A stretch of 64,000 nucleotides of DNA, taken from Bacteroidales bacterium (lineage in GTDB: Bacteria; Bacteroidota; Bacteroidia; Bacteroidales; UBA932). Positions within the stretch are counted from its first letter, which is position 1, and each line of letters opens with the position of its first letter. Under the pieces are notes generated by a model that was given only the letters and a program-made list of their open reading frames with translations, did no database searches and was not told where the DNA came from. Both the position numbers and the translations under genes were made by a program. This document shows positions 16,713-25,890 of the stretch, in pieces. The stretch spans positions 1 to 64,000 of the forward strand of contig SUYN01000004.1 of NCBI GenBank assembly GCA_015060405.1. The letters are read 5' to 3'.

Positions 16713-18377
16713 CTAAACAAGTCTGATGATAACTCCGTCCATAGGGGGGACCGTGACTTCGATGATCTTTCCCGGATGCATATCTTCTGTGACCGGTATT
16801 CCCATCCACTCGAAGGCGTGGGCCGGGATTTCCAGCTTCATCTTCGCCTCACAGCCGGAGAAGTTCGACGCAATCAGAAGCGTATGTTCCTTATAATCAC
16901 GCAGAAAGGCAAAGTGTCTGTTCTTGTCGAATCCGTCGGATGACATGTTGCAGTAGCAGAGGTCATAGGTCGTACCCCAGGCTATGGCTGAGTCAGATGC
17001 AGCGAACCTCAGAGCTTTCGCAAACTTGACGAACATCTGAGCCTCCCCGTCGGTCAGGCCTCCCTTGACCAGCGCATCACGATCCAGGCTGCGGTAGTCT
17101 CCTGATTCTATCACCTTGCGGAGCCTCTTCACAGAGTCCAGGCTCCACCAGTCGAATATGGTAGTCCTGCCGTCACGCCCGCTGAATCCCTCTTCATACA
17201 TTCCGCTCTCGCCGACCTCTTCGCCGAAATAGACCATGAAAGGAGCCGTATTCAGGAACAGTGAGACGTATAGCGGAGCAAAGGTCCTCATGGCATCGCC
17301 GCCGAAATAATCTGAGGCGAAACGCTGCTCGTCATGATTCTCCAGGAAGTTAAGCATATATGGCTGGAGGTCGCCGAGGAACTGCCAGTTCCTTGTGATC
17401 CCCATTGCGGACTGCCACAATTCCACAGGCATTCCGTTGTCGTCCACATTCTTTTCCACTACAGTACGCAAGGTGTCGTACAGTCCTGACTTGTCATACA
17501 GGTAATCGAAGCCGACTGACCTGATGTACTGGTTATAGAGTTCCTTCTTGTAGACTTCCGCAACGAAGATGACTGACGGATACTCCGACTTTATCCTCCC
17601 GATGGCCCATCTGAAGAATTCGGCAGGAACCAGCTCGACCATGTCGCATCTGAATCCGTCCACTCCTTTGGCGGCCCAGAATCTCAGGATGTCAAGCATC
17701 TTGTCCCATGTTGCTGTGTGGTTGTCCGTGTAGTTGATCTTTATGGTCTCGTACCAGTCGTTGATTCCAGGATTCGGGCTGTAGCAGTTGTTGCCTGTCG
17801 CCATTGCCGGGCATTCATGGTAAGGCTCCATTCCCTCCGGTGTTTCAGTCGGCAGGGTAAGACATTCTCCGGGATAATAGAAGAAGTCATTCTCCGGCTT
17901 CCAGTGGACAGACTTGTCGTCGTCCGCTCCAAGCATAGGATGTCCCTCTGAAGGGTCTGTCCTGCCGTAGTCACGGGCAACATGGTTAGGCACAAAGTCG
18001 ATTATAACCTTCAGGCCGGCATCGTGAGTCCTCTTGATCAAAGACTCGAACTCGGCCATTCTATCTTCCGGATTATCAGAGAGATAGGCATTGACATCGT
18101 AATAGTCGCAGATTGCATATGGGGAACCTGCCTTTCCCTTGACGAACTGCGGATGGGACGGAGTGCATCCCTGCTCTGCAGCCTGTGTGGAGTGTCTCAA
18201 TATTCCTGTGTACCATATATGTGTACAGCCGAGCCATTTCACATAATCGAGGGTCGCCGTGTCTATGTCTGAAAATTTTCCGGTGCCGTTTTCTGAAAGA
18301 GAGCCGTTCTTCACCGGCATCGGACAGTTGTTGCCCCACAGGCGTGGAAGCATCTGATATATTATTGGTTTCTGCAT
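16713..18377 (-). CDS. GH13 alpha-amylase family glycoside hydrolase
   Basis: The 554-residue protein has the four GH13 regions: DFVPNH (I), GFRCDMVEL with the nucleophile Asp (II), FVAEVY with the acid/base Glu (III) and LENHDEQR with the transition-state Asp (IV). There is no signal peptide, so it should act inside the cell on short alpha-glucans or related sugars. The C-terminal beta domain is present (ILLIASNFSG-like strands). A minus-strand TATCTTTG promoter at 18400-18407 lies 22 bp before the ATG. It ends 10 bp from the convergent REC/PPDK gene. Confidence 0.9.
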   Translation of the reverse strand: MQKPIIYQMLPRLWGNNCPMPVKNGSLSENGTGKFSDIDTATLDYVKWLGCTHIWYTGILRHSTQAAEQGCTPSHPQFVKGKAGSPYAICDYYDVNAYLSDNPEDRMAEFESLIKRTHDAGLKVIIDFVPNHVARDYGRTDPSEGHPMLGADDDKSVHWKPENDFFYYPGECLTLPTETPEGMEPYHECPAMATGNNCYSPNPGINDWYETIKINYTDNHTATWDKMLDILRFWAAKGVDGFRCDMVELVPAEFFRWAIGRIKSEYPSVIFVAEVYKKELYNQYIRSVGFDYLYDKSGLYDTLRTVVEKNVDDNGMPVELWQSAMGITRNWQFLGDLQPYMLNFLENHDEQRFASDYFGGDAMRTFAPLYVSLFLNTAPFMVYFGEEVGESGMYEEGFSGRDGRTTIFDWWSLDSVKRLRKVIESGDYRSLDRDALVKGGLTDGEAQMFVKFAKALRFAASDSAIAWGTTYDLCYCNMSSDGFDKNRHFAFLRDYKEHTLLIASNFSGCEAKMKLEIPAHAFEWMGIPVTEDMHPGKIIEVTVPPMDGVIIRLV

Positions 18378-18399
18378 ATGATTTTTAAGATTCAGCGCG

Positions 18400-18407
18400 C
18401 AAAGATA
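18400..18407 (-). promoter_or_regulatory. TAnnTTTG promoter of GH13 gene
   Basis: Minus-strand TATCTTTG lies 22 bp before the GH13 ATG. Confidence 0.55.
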
Positions 18408-18437
18408 CTACAAAGAATGTACCCTCACAAACACTTT

Positions 18438-19004
18438 CTACACATTGTGGACCATGCGGACATAAGGCTGTCCGAAGAAGAGAATCTCCTCTTCGGGAGC
18501 GAATCCCAGAAGTGAATAATAGGACTGAAGTGCAGGTGCGTCCTTCTCTGCGATGAGGGTGAATCTTGTGTGTCTGTCCTGTCTGCCCTGCTCTATGGCG
18601 TCCTGTATCAGGGCATGGCCTATCCTGTGCCCCCTGTACTCCGGAAGCACTGCCATGGAATCCAGGTAGTACTCTCCCCTGCAGGTCTCCATGTCAGAGT
18701 CATCGAACCGGATGCCCAGCTTTTCTTCCGCGTAGGAAAAGCTCATTTCCCTGGCCCTCGCATATCTCTTTCCGTCGTATGCAAGTAGGCTGCCCACCGG
18801 TTTCCCTGTGGCACGGTCTACCGCCACCCTGAAGTGATTCCAGCAGTAAAGGCTGTGTTCCATGGCGCACAGCTCACATATAGTGTCGTATGAAGGGTTG
18901 TCCTTCGTGTCATCCTCGAGGTCAAGCGTGCCGACAGCCGCCATCACACACCTGGCCAGGAAAGGCACATCCTCGATTTCTGCGTCCCGTATTATGATAT
19001 CCAT
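18438..19004 (-). CDS. GNAT family N-acetyltransferase
   Basis: The 188-residue protein begins IIIRDAEIEDVPFLARC, a usual first strand and helix for GNATs. It carries the core block YYLDSMAVLPEYRGHRIGHALIQDAI with the acetyl-CoA loop RGHRIG, and a late strand LQSYYSLLGFAPEEE. It is soluble with an unknown acceptor. It has its own minus-strand TATTTTTG promoter at 19026-19033, so it is not necessarily linked to the GH13 gene downstream. Confidence 0.9.
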   Translation of the reverse strand: MDIIIRDAEIEDVPFLARCVMAAVGTLDLEDDTKDNPSYDTICELCAMEHSLYCWNHFRVAVDRATGKPVGSLLAYDGKRYARAREMSFSYAEEKLGIRFDDSDMETCRGEYYLDSMAVLPEYRGHRIGHALIQDAIEQGRQDRHTRFTLIAEKDAPALQSYYSLLGFAPEEEILFFGQPYVRMVHNV

Positions 19005-19025
19005 CTGATATTATATTCTGCGGTG

Positions 19026-19033
19026 CAAAAATA
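19026..19033 (-). promoter_or_regulatory. TAnnTTTG promoter of GNAT gene
   Basis: Minus-strand TATTTTTG lies 22 bp before the ATG. Confidence 0.5.
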
Positions 19034-19087
19034 CAATTTATATAAGGATTAGTGGATACTCTCTTTGAAGTTTTGATTAATAATTGT

Positions 19088-19095
19088 TAATTTTG
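19088..19095 (+). promoter_or_regulatory. TAnnTTTG promoter of EF-hand-like protein gene
   Basis: TAATTTTG lies 64 bp before the ATG at 19160, giving a leader of about 55 bases. Confidence 0.5.
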
Positions 19096-19159
19096 GAGGA
19101 TTTTTGAGAGGCTTTGCCTTTCGTGCAGATTCGATATAATCAATTAACAGTTATTACAT

Positions 19160-21406
19160 ATGTTCAGCAAAGACAAAAATTACAGATGGGAGTTCGTCAA
19201 CATCGGTGGCTCCTCACGTGTCAAGATCACATCAGGAGAAGACATCGCTCACCTTGGAGAACTTGACCTGAAGATGTGGACAGTCCTGTCATGTCCTGTA
19301 AAGGGGCTCGAGATTGATGAAAAGAGCCTTTCATATATGGACACCGACGGTGACGGAAAGATTCATGTGGATGACGTGGTCAAGACAGCGGAATGGGTCA
19401 CTTCCCTTCTCAAGGACAAGGACATTCTCCTGAAAGGTGCTGACAGCATCGACCTCAATGCCATCGACACAGAGACAGAAGCGGGACAGAAGCTCTATAA
19501 ATCCGCAAAGCAGATAGTGGACAATCTCGGCAAGCCTTCTGAAGTGATTTCACTTGCAGACACCGCTGACTGTGCTGCAATCTTTGCACAGACACGCTAC
19601 AACGGAGACGGAGTGATCACCGAGGCATCTGCGGACAATGACGAGCAGAAGGCGGCGATTGCGGCGGCGGTGGCGACTGTGGGAGGCGTAGCTGACCGCA
19701 GTGGAGCAGCCGGCGTGGATGCCGCGACAATAGAGACCTTCTACAAGGCTCTTGCAGATTATGTGGCTTGGGTGGATGCAGAGGTGCCTGCTCCGTTCGG
19801 AGACAAGACCGATGCGACTATTGCAGCATACAATGCTCTCGATGCAAAGGTGAAGGACTTCTTCATGCGTTCTAAACTTGCAGCCTTCACTCCGGACAGC
19901 GCTGCATCGCTTGATGTCCAGACTTCATCTATAGCATCAATCAGCGCGGACAACCTTACTGGAAAGGTTGATCAGATCGCATCCTACCCTCTTGCAAGGG
20001 TTGTCGGAAAGGCGGAGATCAATCTTGACGAGCCTGTGAACCCGGCTTGGGCTGCACAGTTCGCCCTCATCAGGGAAGTTGCACTTGCAGACCGCCTCAA
20101 ATGCATTACAGAAGCGGACTGGGCTGCCATAGGAGCCAGATTCGCATCCTATTCTGCATGGAAGGGTGCCAAGGCAGGCGCTGCTGTTGAATCCCTCGGA
20201 CTTGACGCCATCAAGAACTTCATAAGCCAGAACAGGAAGGACGAACTCCTTGAAATCGTTGCCAAGGATGCAGCGCTGAAGGAGGAATCAGACAATATAG
20301 AGACAGTGAACAAGTTCCTCCACATCCTTCGCGACTTCTACCGTCTTCTCAGAAACTTCGTCACTCTCCAGGACTTCTATGATAAGGACAAGAAGGTCAA
20401 TGCGATCTTCCAGGTCGGCAGACTCATCATCGACCAGCGCGAGTGCCGTTTCTGCATGCATGTGGCAGATATGGGCAAACACACAGCGATGGCAGTCAAG
20501 AGCGGAATGTATCTGGTCTACTGTGACTGTGTGACAAAAAGCAGACCGGGTAAGCTCCAGATCTGCGCGGCAGTGACAGTCGGTGACATAGGTGACCTCG
20601 TGGTCGGAAAGAACGCCATCTTCTATGACAATGACGGCCTTGACTGGGATGCTGTAGTCACCAAGATCGTAGACAATCCTATCAGTGTAGCCCAGGCGTT
20701 CTGGTCTCCGTACAGGAGGATGGCGACTGCTGTGGAGAATCTCATTACGAAATCTGCAGCAGACAAGGATGCGAAGATCATGAAGGATGCGACAGCAAAG
20801 ATCAATGCAGCTCCTGCAACTCTTCCTGCCAGCCCCGATGCCGCAAAACAGGCAGCTCCCCCATTTGACATCGCTAAATTCGCAGGTATATTTGCAGCCA
20901 TAGGTATGGCTCTCGGCATGATAGGCACAGCTTTGGTTACTTTGGCAGATGGCATCATGGCCATGAAATGGTGGCAGGTTGTCATCTTGTTTGTCGGAAT
21001 CCTGCTGCTTATTTCAGGCCCAGCCATGGTTCTGGCATGGCTCAAGCTCCGCAGAAGAAACATCGCTCCGCTTCTCAATGCCAACGGCTGGGCGATCAAT
21101 GCATCTGCCAAGATCGGCATTCCGTTCGGCGAGACACTTACAGACATTGCAGTCTTCCCTAAGCTCAAGCTTAAGGATCCTTATGCAAAGGACACTCCTG
21201 CATGGAAGAAATGGGTGATCACCATCAGCTGCCTTCTGGTCGTAGCTGTCGGTCTGTGGCTCGGCAACATCTTCAGCAGTGTCGGACTCAAGTCGCCGCT
21301 CCCTGTCTTCAACAGGACAGAAGTCGTTGAAGAGACTGTCGAAGCTGTTCCTGCAGACAGCCTTGCAGTTACACCTGCCGACACCACAGCTGTAGTGGCA
21401 GAATAG
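19160..21406 (+). CDS. Large membrane protein with an EF-hand-like loop, function unknown
   Basis: The 748-residue product has no signal peptide. Residues 61-72 (DTDGDGKIHVDD) fit the 12-residue EF-hand calcium loop with acidic positions 1, 3, 5 and 12, and YNGDGVITEA near 150 is a degenerate second loop. A long alanine-rich helical region follows, then QRECRFCMHVADMGKHT with a Cys pair and His residues that could bind metal. About 573-630 are two membrane spans and 685-705 a third. The tail is rich in Val, Glu and Ala. No enzyme motif is recognised. A stem-loop terminator follows directly. Confidence 0.75.
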   Translation: MFSKDKNYRWEFVNIGGSSRVKITSGEDIAHLGELDLKMWTVLSCPVKGLEIDEKSLSYMDTDGDGKIHVDDVVKTAEWVTSLLKDKDILLKGADSIDLNAIDTETEAGQKLYKSAKQIVDNLGKPSEVISLADTADCAAIFAQTRYNGDGVITEASADNDEQKAAIAAAVATVGGVADRSGAAGVDAATIETFYKALADYVAWVDAEVPAPFGDKTDATIAAYNALDAKVKDFFMRSKLAAFTPDSAASLDVQTSSIASISADNLTGKVDQIASYPLARVVGKAEINLDEPVNPAWAAQFALIREVALADRLKCITEADWAAIGARFASYSAWKGAKAGAAVESLGLDAIKNFISQNRKDELLEIVAKDAALKEESDNIETVNKFLHILRDFYRLLRNFVTLQDFYDKDKKVNAIFQVGRLIIDQRECRFCMHVADMGKHTAMAVKSGMYLVYCDCVTKSRPGKLQICAAVTVGDIGDLVVGKNAIFYDNDGLDWDAVVTKIVDNPISVAQAFWSPYRRMATAVENLITKSAADKDAKIMKDATAKINAAPATLPASPDAAKQAAPPFDIAKFAGIFAAIGMALGMIGTALVTLADGIMAMKWWQVVILFVGILLLISGPAMVLAWLKLRRRNIAPLLNANGWAINASAKIGIPFGETLTDIAVFPKLKLKDPYAKDTPAWKKWVITISCLLVVAVGLWLGNIFSSVGLKSPLPVFNRTEVVEETVEAVPADSLAVTPADTTAVVAE

Positions 21407-21429
21407 TCTGAACAGATATACATAATGAT

Positions 21430-21472
21430 GACAAGGGCGACTAAAAGTCTTATGACTGATAGTCGCTCTTGT
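21430..21472 (+). terminator. Terminator after the EF-hand-like gene
   Basis: AAGGGCGACT pairs with AGTCGCTCTT with one mismatch, extended by flanking GAC/GTTC, 25 bp after the stop. Confidence 0.7.
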
Positions 21473-21590
21473 TCATATTGTCTCCGTCTGGCCTCTCCCC
21501 ATGCCTGTGTCCGTAGTGGGACACGCCTTCGCAATCCCTCAATGAGGAAAACATTGCAATGAACATTATTCTCGGAAATCCAACGCAAAA

Positions 21591-21967
21591 GCGCACCCGG
21601 GTGTGTTTTGGTAGCACCCCTAAGTGCGGTATGTGGCCTTGAAACTGTCTGGGAAGACGATGAGCGCACCCGGGTGTGTTTTGGTAGCACCACCAGGTGC
21701 GGCATGTGGCCATGCAGCGGTCTGGGAAGACGATGAGCGCACCCGGGTGTGTTTTGGTAGCACCCCTAGGTGAGACATGTGGCCTTGCAGCGGTCTGGGA
21801 AGACGATGAGCGCACCCGGGTGTGTTTTGGTAGCACCCCTAGGTGCGGCATGTGGCCTTGTAGCGTCTGGGAAGATGATGAGCGCACCCGGGTGTGTTTT
21901 GGTAGTACCCCTAAGTGCGGCATGTAGCCTTGTAGCTGTCTGGGAAGATGATGAGCGCACCCGGGTG
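21591..21967. repeat. 73-bp tandem array, five units plus a partial
   Basis: The unit starts GCGCACCCGGGTGTG at 21591, 21664, 21737, 21810, 21882 and 21955, so the period is 73 bp (once 72). Each unit contains the perfect palindrome CACCCGGGTG and a GGTAGCACC segment. Units differ by a few bases, so it is not brand new. It follows the terminator of the EF-hand-like gene and has no separating spacers, which excludes a CRISPR. The open frames seen across it simply reflect the repeat. Confidence 0.9.
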
Positions 21968-22260
21968 CATTGGGTGTGGCTGTGTAACGTAATCAGTGGA
22001 GTAAAATCTGAAGATTAGAATATGGGCGAAGCCCGCGTTATTTGTTTTGAATAGCCTACTGGCGATTTTGCCTGCTGCAGAGCCCTGTACTGCGCAAAGA
22101 TTTCTGGCAGTCAGAAGATATAGAACTGGAGACATCCAACACTTCTGAACCGCGTTCTGAATGAATTGGCTGATACATTTGTTGAGTAGGGTGGCGAGAC
22201 TTAATGTATCTATAGATGTCTCGACTCCCGCCGGTCGCCCGACATGACATACTCTATGAC
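21968..22260. other. Unassigned gap after the 73-bp array
   Basis: No gene is supported. It contains a short GGGC/GCCC hairpin near 22024-22034 and, at 22203-22255, a right half of the REP-like repeat (AGATGTCTCGACTCCCGCCG and GACATGACAT). Confidence 0.5.
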
Positions 22261-22297
22261 AAAACCCCGAAAGTATTTTGTCTAACTATCGGGGTTT
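22261..22297 (-). terminator. Terminator of the GH51 gene
   Basis: On the minus strand AAACCCCGA pairs with TCGGGGTTT, extended by AGT/ACT after one mismatch, and TTTT follows. It lies about 64 bp after the stop. Confidence 0.75.
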
Positions 22298-22360
22298 ATG
22301 TCAAAAGTGTTATGACTGTAGTCAGTCTATTTCATTTTGTCCCGTCTGGTTTTTGGTCTG

Positions 22361-23893
22361 TTATAATGTCAGGTTGATTATTGATGCTGCAGGCACTGTC
22401 ACGGCGATCTGATCCTTCTTTGCCTTGAAGCCGTCGAACTGTGCCGGAGCTACGGCTGGAGCCTTTCCGAAGTCGTTATAGTCATTGATGTTCTTTGACT
22501 TCAGGATCTCTCCCTTCACGTTTTCAGGCTTGTACTCCTCGAAATCGAGGGTTATCGTCTGCTCCTTGTCAAGCATAGGATTTACGATCGATACATTGAT
22601 CCTGCCGTCTGCATTTCTGGAAGCAGTGACGCTGAGCTGCGGCATTGGACGTCCTGAAGGAGAAAGGAACTCTTCGGCCTTGTAGGTTAGAGGAATATAT
22701 GTGGCGTCCTGGTGGACGTTGTACATGCGGAATACATGGTAGGTCGGAGTAAGGACGATCTGGTCATCCTTTGTGAGGATCATCGACTGGAGTACATTCA
22801 CGATCTGAGCGATGTTAGCCATCTTGAGCCTCTCTGCATGATTGTGGAATATGTTCAGCGAGAGTGCGGCCACCATGGCGTCGCGCATCGTGTTCTGCTG
22901 GTAGAGATGACCTGGGTTTGTGCCCGGCTCCACATCGAACCAAGTTCCCCATTCGTCAAGAAGAAGGTCTATCTTCTTTTCCGGGTCATATACATCCATG
23001 ATGGTCTCGTGCTTGGTGATGACCTCGTCGACTTCCACAGACTTCGCGAGAATGTCGTAGTAACTGTCTGTGTCAAAGACCGTTGCCGATCCCTTGCTGC
23101 CAGTCCATCCTTTCACTGTGTAGTAATGGAGGGATATTCCGTGCATCTGCTGTCCTATCTTGCTCATCAGCACCTTGGTCCAGTTGTAGTCGTAGTCGCT
23201 GGCGCCGCTTGCCACCTTATAGAGGGTGTTCCCGTCGAAATTGCGGCAATATGTCGCATATCGTCTGTAGAGGTCGGAATAGAATTCAGGAGTCATGCTT
23301 CCGCCGCAGCCCCAGCTTTCGTTGCCCACTCCGAGGTACTTCAGGTGCCAAGGCTCCTTGCGTCCGTTCTTTTCACGCAGCTGGGCCATTGTGCCGCCCT
23401 TTGCAGTGATATACTCCACCCATTTTGCAAGCTCCTCCACAGTGCCTGAACCTACATTTCCCGAAAGATATGGTTCTGTGCCTATGAGTTCGCAAAGGTT
23501 GAAGAACTCATGGGTTCCGAATGAATTGTCTTCCACGGTGCCGCCCCAGTTTGAATTGATCATCATAGGACGGTCTTCCTTAGGACCGATTCCGTCTCTC
23601 CAGTGGTACTCGTCTGCAAAACAGCCGCCCGGCCAGCGGAGTACAGGAACCTTAAGCACCTGAAGTGCCTCCACAAGGTCCTTGCGATAGCCGTCTATGT
23701 TCGGAATCTCCGAATCCGGCCCCACCCATATTCCTCCGTATATGCACCTTCCGAGATGCTCGGCGAACTGTCCGTAGATCTCCTTTGCGATGACAGGCTG
23801 GTCTTCCGCCGTGTCATGTACCTTGACTGTCGTCTGCGCGCTCGCGAGTAAAGATATTGCGAGTCCGATGAGTGCTGATGTTATTTTTTTCAT
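22361..23893 (-). CDS. GH51 alpha-L-arabinofuranosidase, secreted
   Basis: The 510-residue protein has a signal peptide ending LLASAQ, so it is exported to the periplasm or beyond. GH51 features are [37 protein letters not shown], the acid/base Glu in [13 protein letters not shown] and the nucleophile Glu in [11 protein letters not shown]. It should release terminal arabinofuranose from arabinan or arabinoxylan. It stands alone, with no SusC/SusD pair in the window, and carries its own terminator. The long gap upstream holds repeats only. Confidence 0.93.
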   Translation of the reverse strand: MKKITSALIGLAISLLASAQTTVKVHDTAEDQPVIAKEIYGQFAEHLGRCIYGGIWVGPDSEIPNIDGYRKDLVEALQVLKVPVLRWPGGCFADEYHWRDGIGPKEDRPMMINSNWGGTVEDNSFGTHEFFNLCELIGTEPYLSGNVGSGTVEELAKWVEYITAKGGTMAQLREKNGRKEPWHLKYLGVGNESWGCGGSMTPEFYSDLYRRYATYCRNFDGNTLYKVASGASDYDYNWTKVLMSKIGQQMHGISLHYYTVKGWTGSKGSATVFDTDSYYDILAKSVEVDEVITKHETIMDVYDPEKKIDLLLDEWGTWFDVEPGTNPGHLYQQNTMRDAMVAALSLNIFHNHAERLKMANIAQIVNVLQSMILTKDDQIVLTPTYHVFRMYNVHQDATYIPLTYKAEEFLSPSGRPMPQLSVTASRNADGRINVSIVNPMLDKEQTITLDFEEYKPENVKGEILKSKNINDYNDFGKAPAVAPAQFDGFKAKKDQIAVTVPAASIINLTL

Positions 23894-23972
23894 AGCATTT
23901 ATATTTAACCAACCCTAAATATAATCATTTTCCTCGCAATATCACCATATTCATTGAAAAAGGTTGTTATTT

Positions 23973-24165
23973 GTTGTGATATCGACTGTTTGTGCCCGGT
24001 TGTCATATTGACTAAGGTTGTTCCTGGTTGTGATATCGACTGAGGTTGATTCTAGTTGTGATATCGACTGAGTCCGTCCCCAGTTGTCATATCGACTGAG
24101 CGGGGCAAATGGAGATATCTCTAAAGTGATGTCTCGACTCCCGCTGGTCGCTCTATATGACAAAG
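23973..24165 (+). repeat. Five 28-bp TCGACTG units plus REP-like palindrome
   Basis: GTTGTSATATCGACTG-type units start at 23973, 23999, 24027, 24055 and 24083 (period 28, first 26). They lead into GGAGATATCTC, GATGTCTCGACTCCCGCTGG and an end TATATGACA. The outer segments, TGTCATATCGACTGAGCG and GGTCGCTCTATATGACA, are imperfect inverted copies. Confidence 0.8.
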
Positions 24166-24191
24166 GCCTGTCATCTCCTATTTTCTGCTCC

Positions 24192-24375
24192 TAATCCTTG
24201 CACAGGTGCCATTCAAGGACTACTCCCAGTTTTCCCGCCGCTAATCCTTGTAGAGGTGCCATTTCAAGGACTACTCTCAGTTTTTCTGCCGCTAATCCTT
24301 GTAGAGGTGCTGTTTCAAGGATTAGTCCCAGTTTTCCCGCCGCTAATCCTTGCAGATGCATGTTTTCAAAGACTG
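24192..24375 (+). repeat. 51-bp repeat array, four units
   Basis: TAATCCTTG starts at 24192, 24242, 24293 and 24344. In each unit TAATCCTTG can pair with CAAGGACTA about 14 bases later, giving a short hairpin. The last unit merges with the twin-hairpin element. Confidence 0.85.
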
Positions 24376-24533
24376 GAGGTGAGCATATGCTTTAGGCCAA
24401 TGTCGATGCTGCAATCCTTGCAGAAGAATCACGCATTTTTTCTGCAAGGATTGCTGTTTCTATACAAAAATGCTGTTTTTGAGCCGAGAATTGGAATCCT
24501 CGCAGAAAAGAGAGGCATTTCTTCTGCGAGGAT
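24350..24533 (-). repeat. Twin-hairpin element, copy 1 (reversed)
   Basis: Two strong hairpins: one built on CAATCCTTGCAGAA and TTCTGCAAGGATTG, one on ATCCTCGCAGAA and TTCTGCGAGGAT. It is the reverse of the copies at 43125 and 44930, including the linking GCATATGCTTTAGGCCAAT segment. Confidence 0.85.
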
Positions 24534-25009
24534 CAGTACGTCAGTTAATCGCAAAGCGCCTTCCCCCTACTGCAGAGCGCATCCACTTACTGAAGGGCAC
24601 CTCCACCTTTCTGCAAAGGAGTTTTCTTTTGCCGACACCTGCTCTGTTTACGCACAAATCAGCCAGCGCGAACCCATTAGGTTTCGTTCGCGCTGGCTGA
24701 TTTGAGTCGCCTGCCCTGATTCCGGCCGGCGATGCTGCTCCATAGACTGAATAGTGGTCGGCCGTCGTATTCGCCGACCACGGCCGATACTATTCTGCAT
24801 ATAGTTTTCAAAGGCAGTGACAGTAATCCTCCATTGGAGGCACCGTGGTCGGCCATACAGAGCCGACCACTCAAGACAAGCCGCGCGAGCTCAGCCTAAG
24901 GGCTCGCACGACTTGCCTTGTGCCCATCCGGCAGAAAGCCCATACAACCACTTTTTTCTAGGATTCATGTCTTCCCCATTCCAACAACTGGCGTCAGCTT
25001 TCTCGCTCC

Positions 25010-25100
25010 TAATCCATGTATAGGTGCTGTTTCAAGGACTAGCCTCCATTTTTCTGCCGCTAATTCCTGTAGAGGGGCCTTTTCAAGGAGTAGACTCTGT
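25010..25100 (+). repeat. 51-bp repeat, two units
   Basis: Units begin at 25010 (TAATCC) and 25061 (TAATTCC), exactly 51 bp apart, with CAAGGACTA and CAAGGAGTA arms. Confidence 0.8.
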
Positions 25101-25106
25101 GAAGGT

Positions 25107-25216
25107 GAGCTGTGACAAATTTTGGCTAAAATGTGACACAGGTGTATGCAAAAAGATGTTTTGGGAGCTGGAATCCTTTGAGCTGTAACAAATAAACGGC
25201 AAAAAGTGACACAGCT
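25107..25216 (+). repeat. 110-bp AGCTGTG paired-hairpin repeat, copy 2
   Basis: AGCTGTGACA with TGTGACACAGGT, then AGCTGTAAC with GTGACACAGCT. The spacing is the same as in the other two copies. Confidence 0.8.
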
Positions 25217-25250
25217 AGAGGAATCTTTGCTAAAAATACGGGAGCATATA

Positions 25251-25440
25251 TATCTTTCACTTTGTTATCATATCGACTGGACTCGCTCCCGGTTGTCATA
25301 TTGATTGAGTCCGTACCCAGTTGTCATATCGACTTAGCGAAGCGAATGGAAATATCTCCAAGGATATGTCTTGACTACCGCTGGTCGCTCGACATGACAT
25401 CTAAGCTCCGGTTTCGTCATGCCTTACATGACATGAAGCA
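25251..25440 (+). repeat. REP composite, copy 2
   Basis: It begins TCACTTTGTTATCATATCGACTG, runs through three 28-bp units and a GCGAAGCGAATGG / TCGACATGACAT palindrome, and ends with a GTCATGCC...CATGACAT extension also seen at 51380-51415. Confidence 0.75.
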
Positions 25441-25487
25441 CGCTTTGTGGATCAACGGAAAAAGTAGGTTGGTAAATTTAGTCTTGT

Positions 25488-25495
25488 TACCTTTG
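25488..25495 (+). promoter_or_regulatory. TAnnTTTG promoter of the IS fragment
   Basis: TACCTTTG lies 5 bp before the ATG of the transposase-like fragment. Confidence 0.45.
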
Positions 25496-25499
25496 TGGT

Positions 25500-25631
25500 A
25501 TGGTAACAAAAACATTATTAGAGACAATATTTCCAAGTGTCATCGTTGAGAACTTTGACATCGTATCAATAGATCCTCCAGCATCTCGTCTGAGATCACA
25601 TGACGGCTTGTCACTCCTGTGCGTGTCCTGA
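25500..25631 (+). pseudogene. 5' fragment of an ISAon1-type transposase N-region gene
   Basis: The ATG at 25500 opens [20 protein letters not shown], which resembles the start of the small N-region protein of ISAon1-type insertion sequences (a short acidic LLxxxFP...xYF/NFD opening). After about codon 25 (near 25572) the frame is simply the antisense of the fabH fragment and it stops at 25631. So only the first 70 bp or so of the IS gene remain, cut at a junction with fabH. The family name rests on memory of the pattern and is uncertain; the truncation is clear. Confidence 0.45.
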
Positions 25632-25722
25632 TCCACTCATCGCTGGTGTCCAGGAACTGTGACAGCATGTCATTAGTCACAATCTGTTTCGGAAGCGCAC
25701 TTCCTGTACCTGTAATTCTCAT
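25540..25722 (-). pseudogene. fabH: 5' fragment of beta-ketoacyl-ACP synthase III
   Basis: The open frame encodes the first 50 residues of a FabH-type enzyme ([20 protein letters not shown], then [13 protein letters not shown]), normally about 330 residues. After MLEDL the homology ends and ten unrelated residues encoded by the IS fragment lead to a stop. The catalytic Cys, His and Asn are all lost, so it cannot make acetoacetyl-ACP. A rearrangement joined a fabH 5' end to an IS 5' end, head to head. Confidence 0.85.
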
Positions 25723-25890
25723 GTTTAGTAATTTTTGGTCGGCACAAATGTTCGCATTATAAAGCCGCGAAAAAAAGAATAGTCGTGAAAAGCCGCTATT
25801 TGTGTGGAACGTTTCAGAGCCCGTGGTGAAAAACGGTCATTTGTGGCCAGATTGCCTGAAAATTTCGCCACAGCCGCCAGTTTCGGCTTC

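Larger units (their letters stand above)
23894..25487. other. 1.6-kb gene-free repeat field
   Basis: No gene is supported. In order it holds 28-bp TCGACTG units with a REP palindrome (23973-24165), four 51-bp units (24192-24375), a reversed twin-hairpin element (24350-24533), about 360 bp of unassigned sequence with GC-rich inverted pieces around GGTCGGC (24760-24870), two more 51-bp units (25010-25100), a 110-bp AGCTGTG repeat (25107-25216) and another REP composite (25251-25440). Confidence 0.75.

Noticed and set aside
21591..21967. CRISPR array
   Set aside because: The whole 73-bp unit is repeated without unique spacers, and no cas genes are in the window. The same holds for the 51-bp and 28-bp arrays.
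21450..22018. Repetitive open frames over the 73-bp array on both strands
   Set aside because: They change frame between units, overlap each other on both strands and start within the repeats. No promoter or conserved start is present.
22712..23449. 245-aa open frame on the plus strand
   Set aside because: It is the antisense of the GH51 gene.
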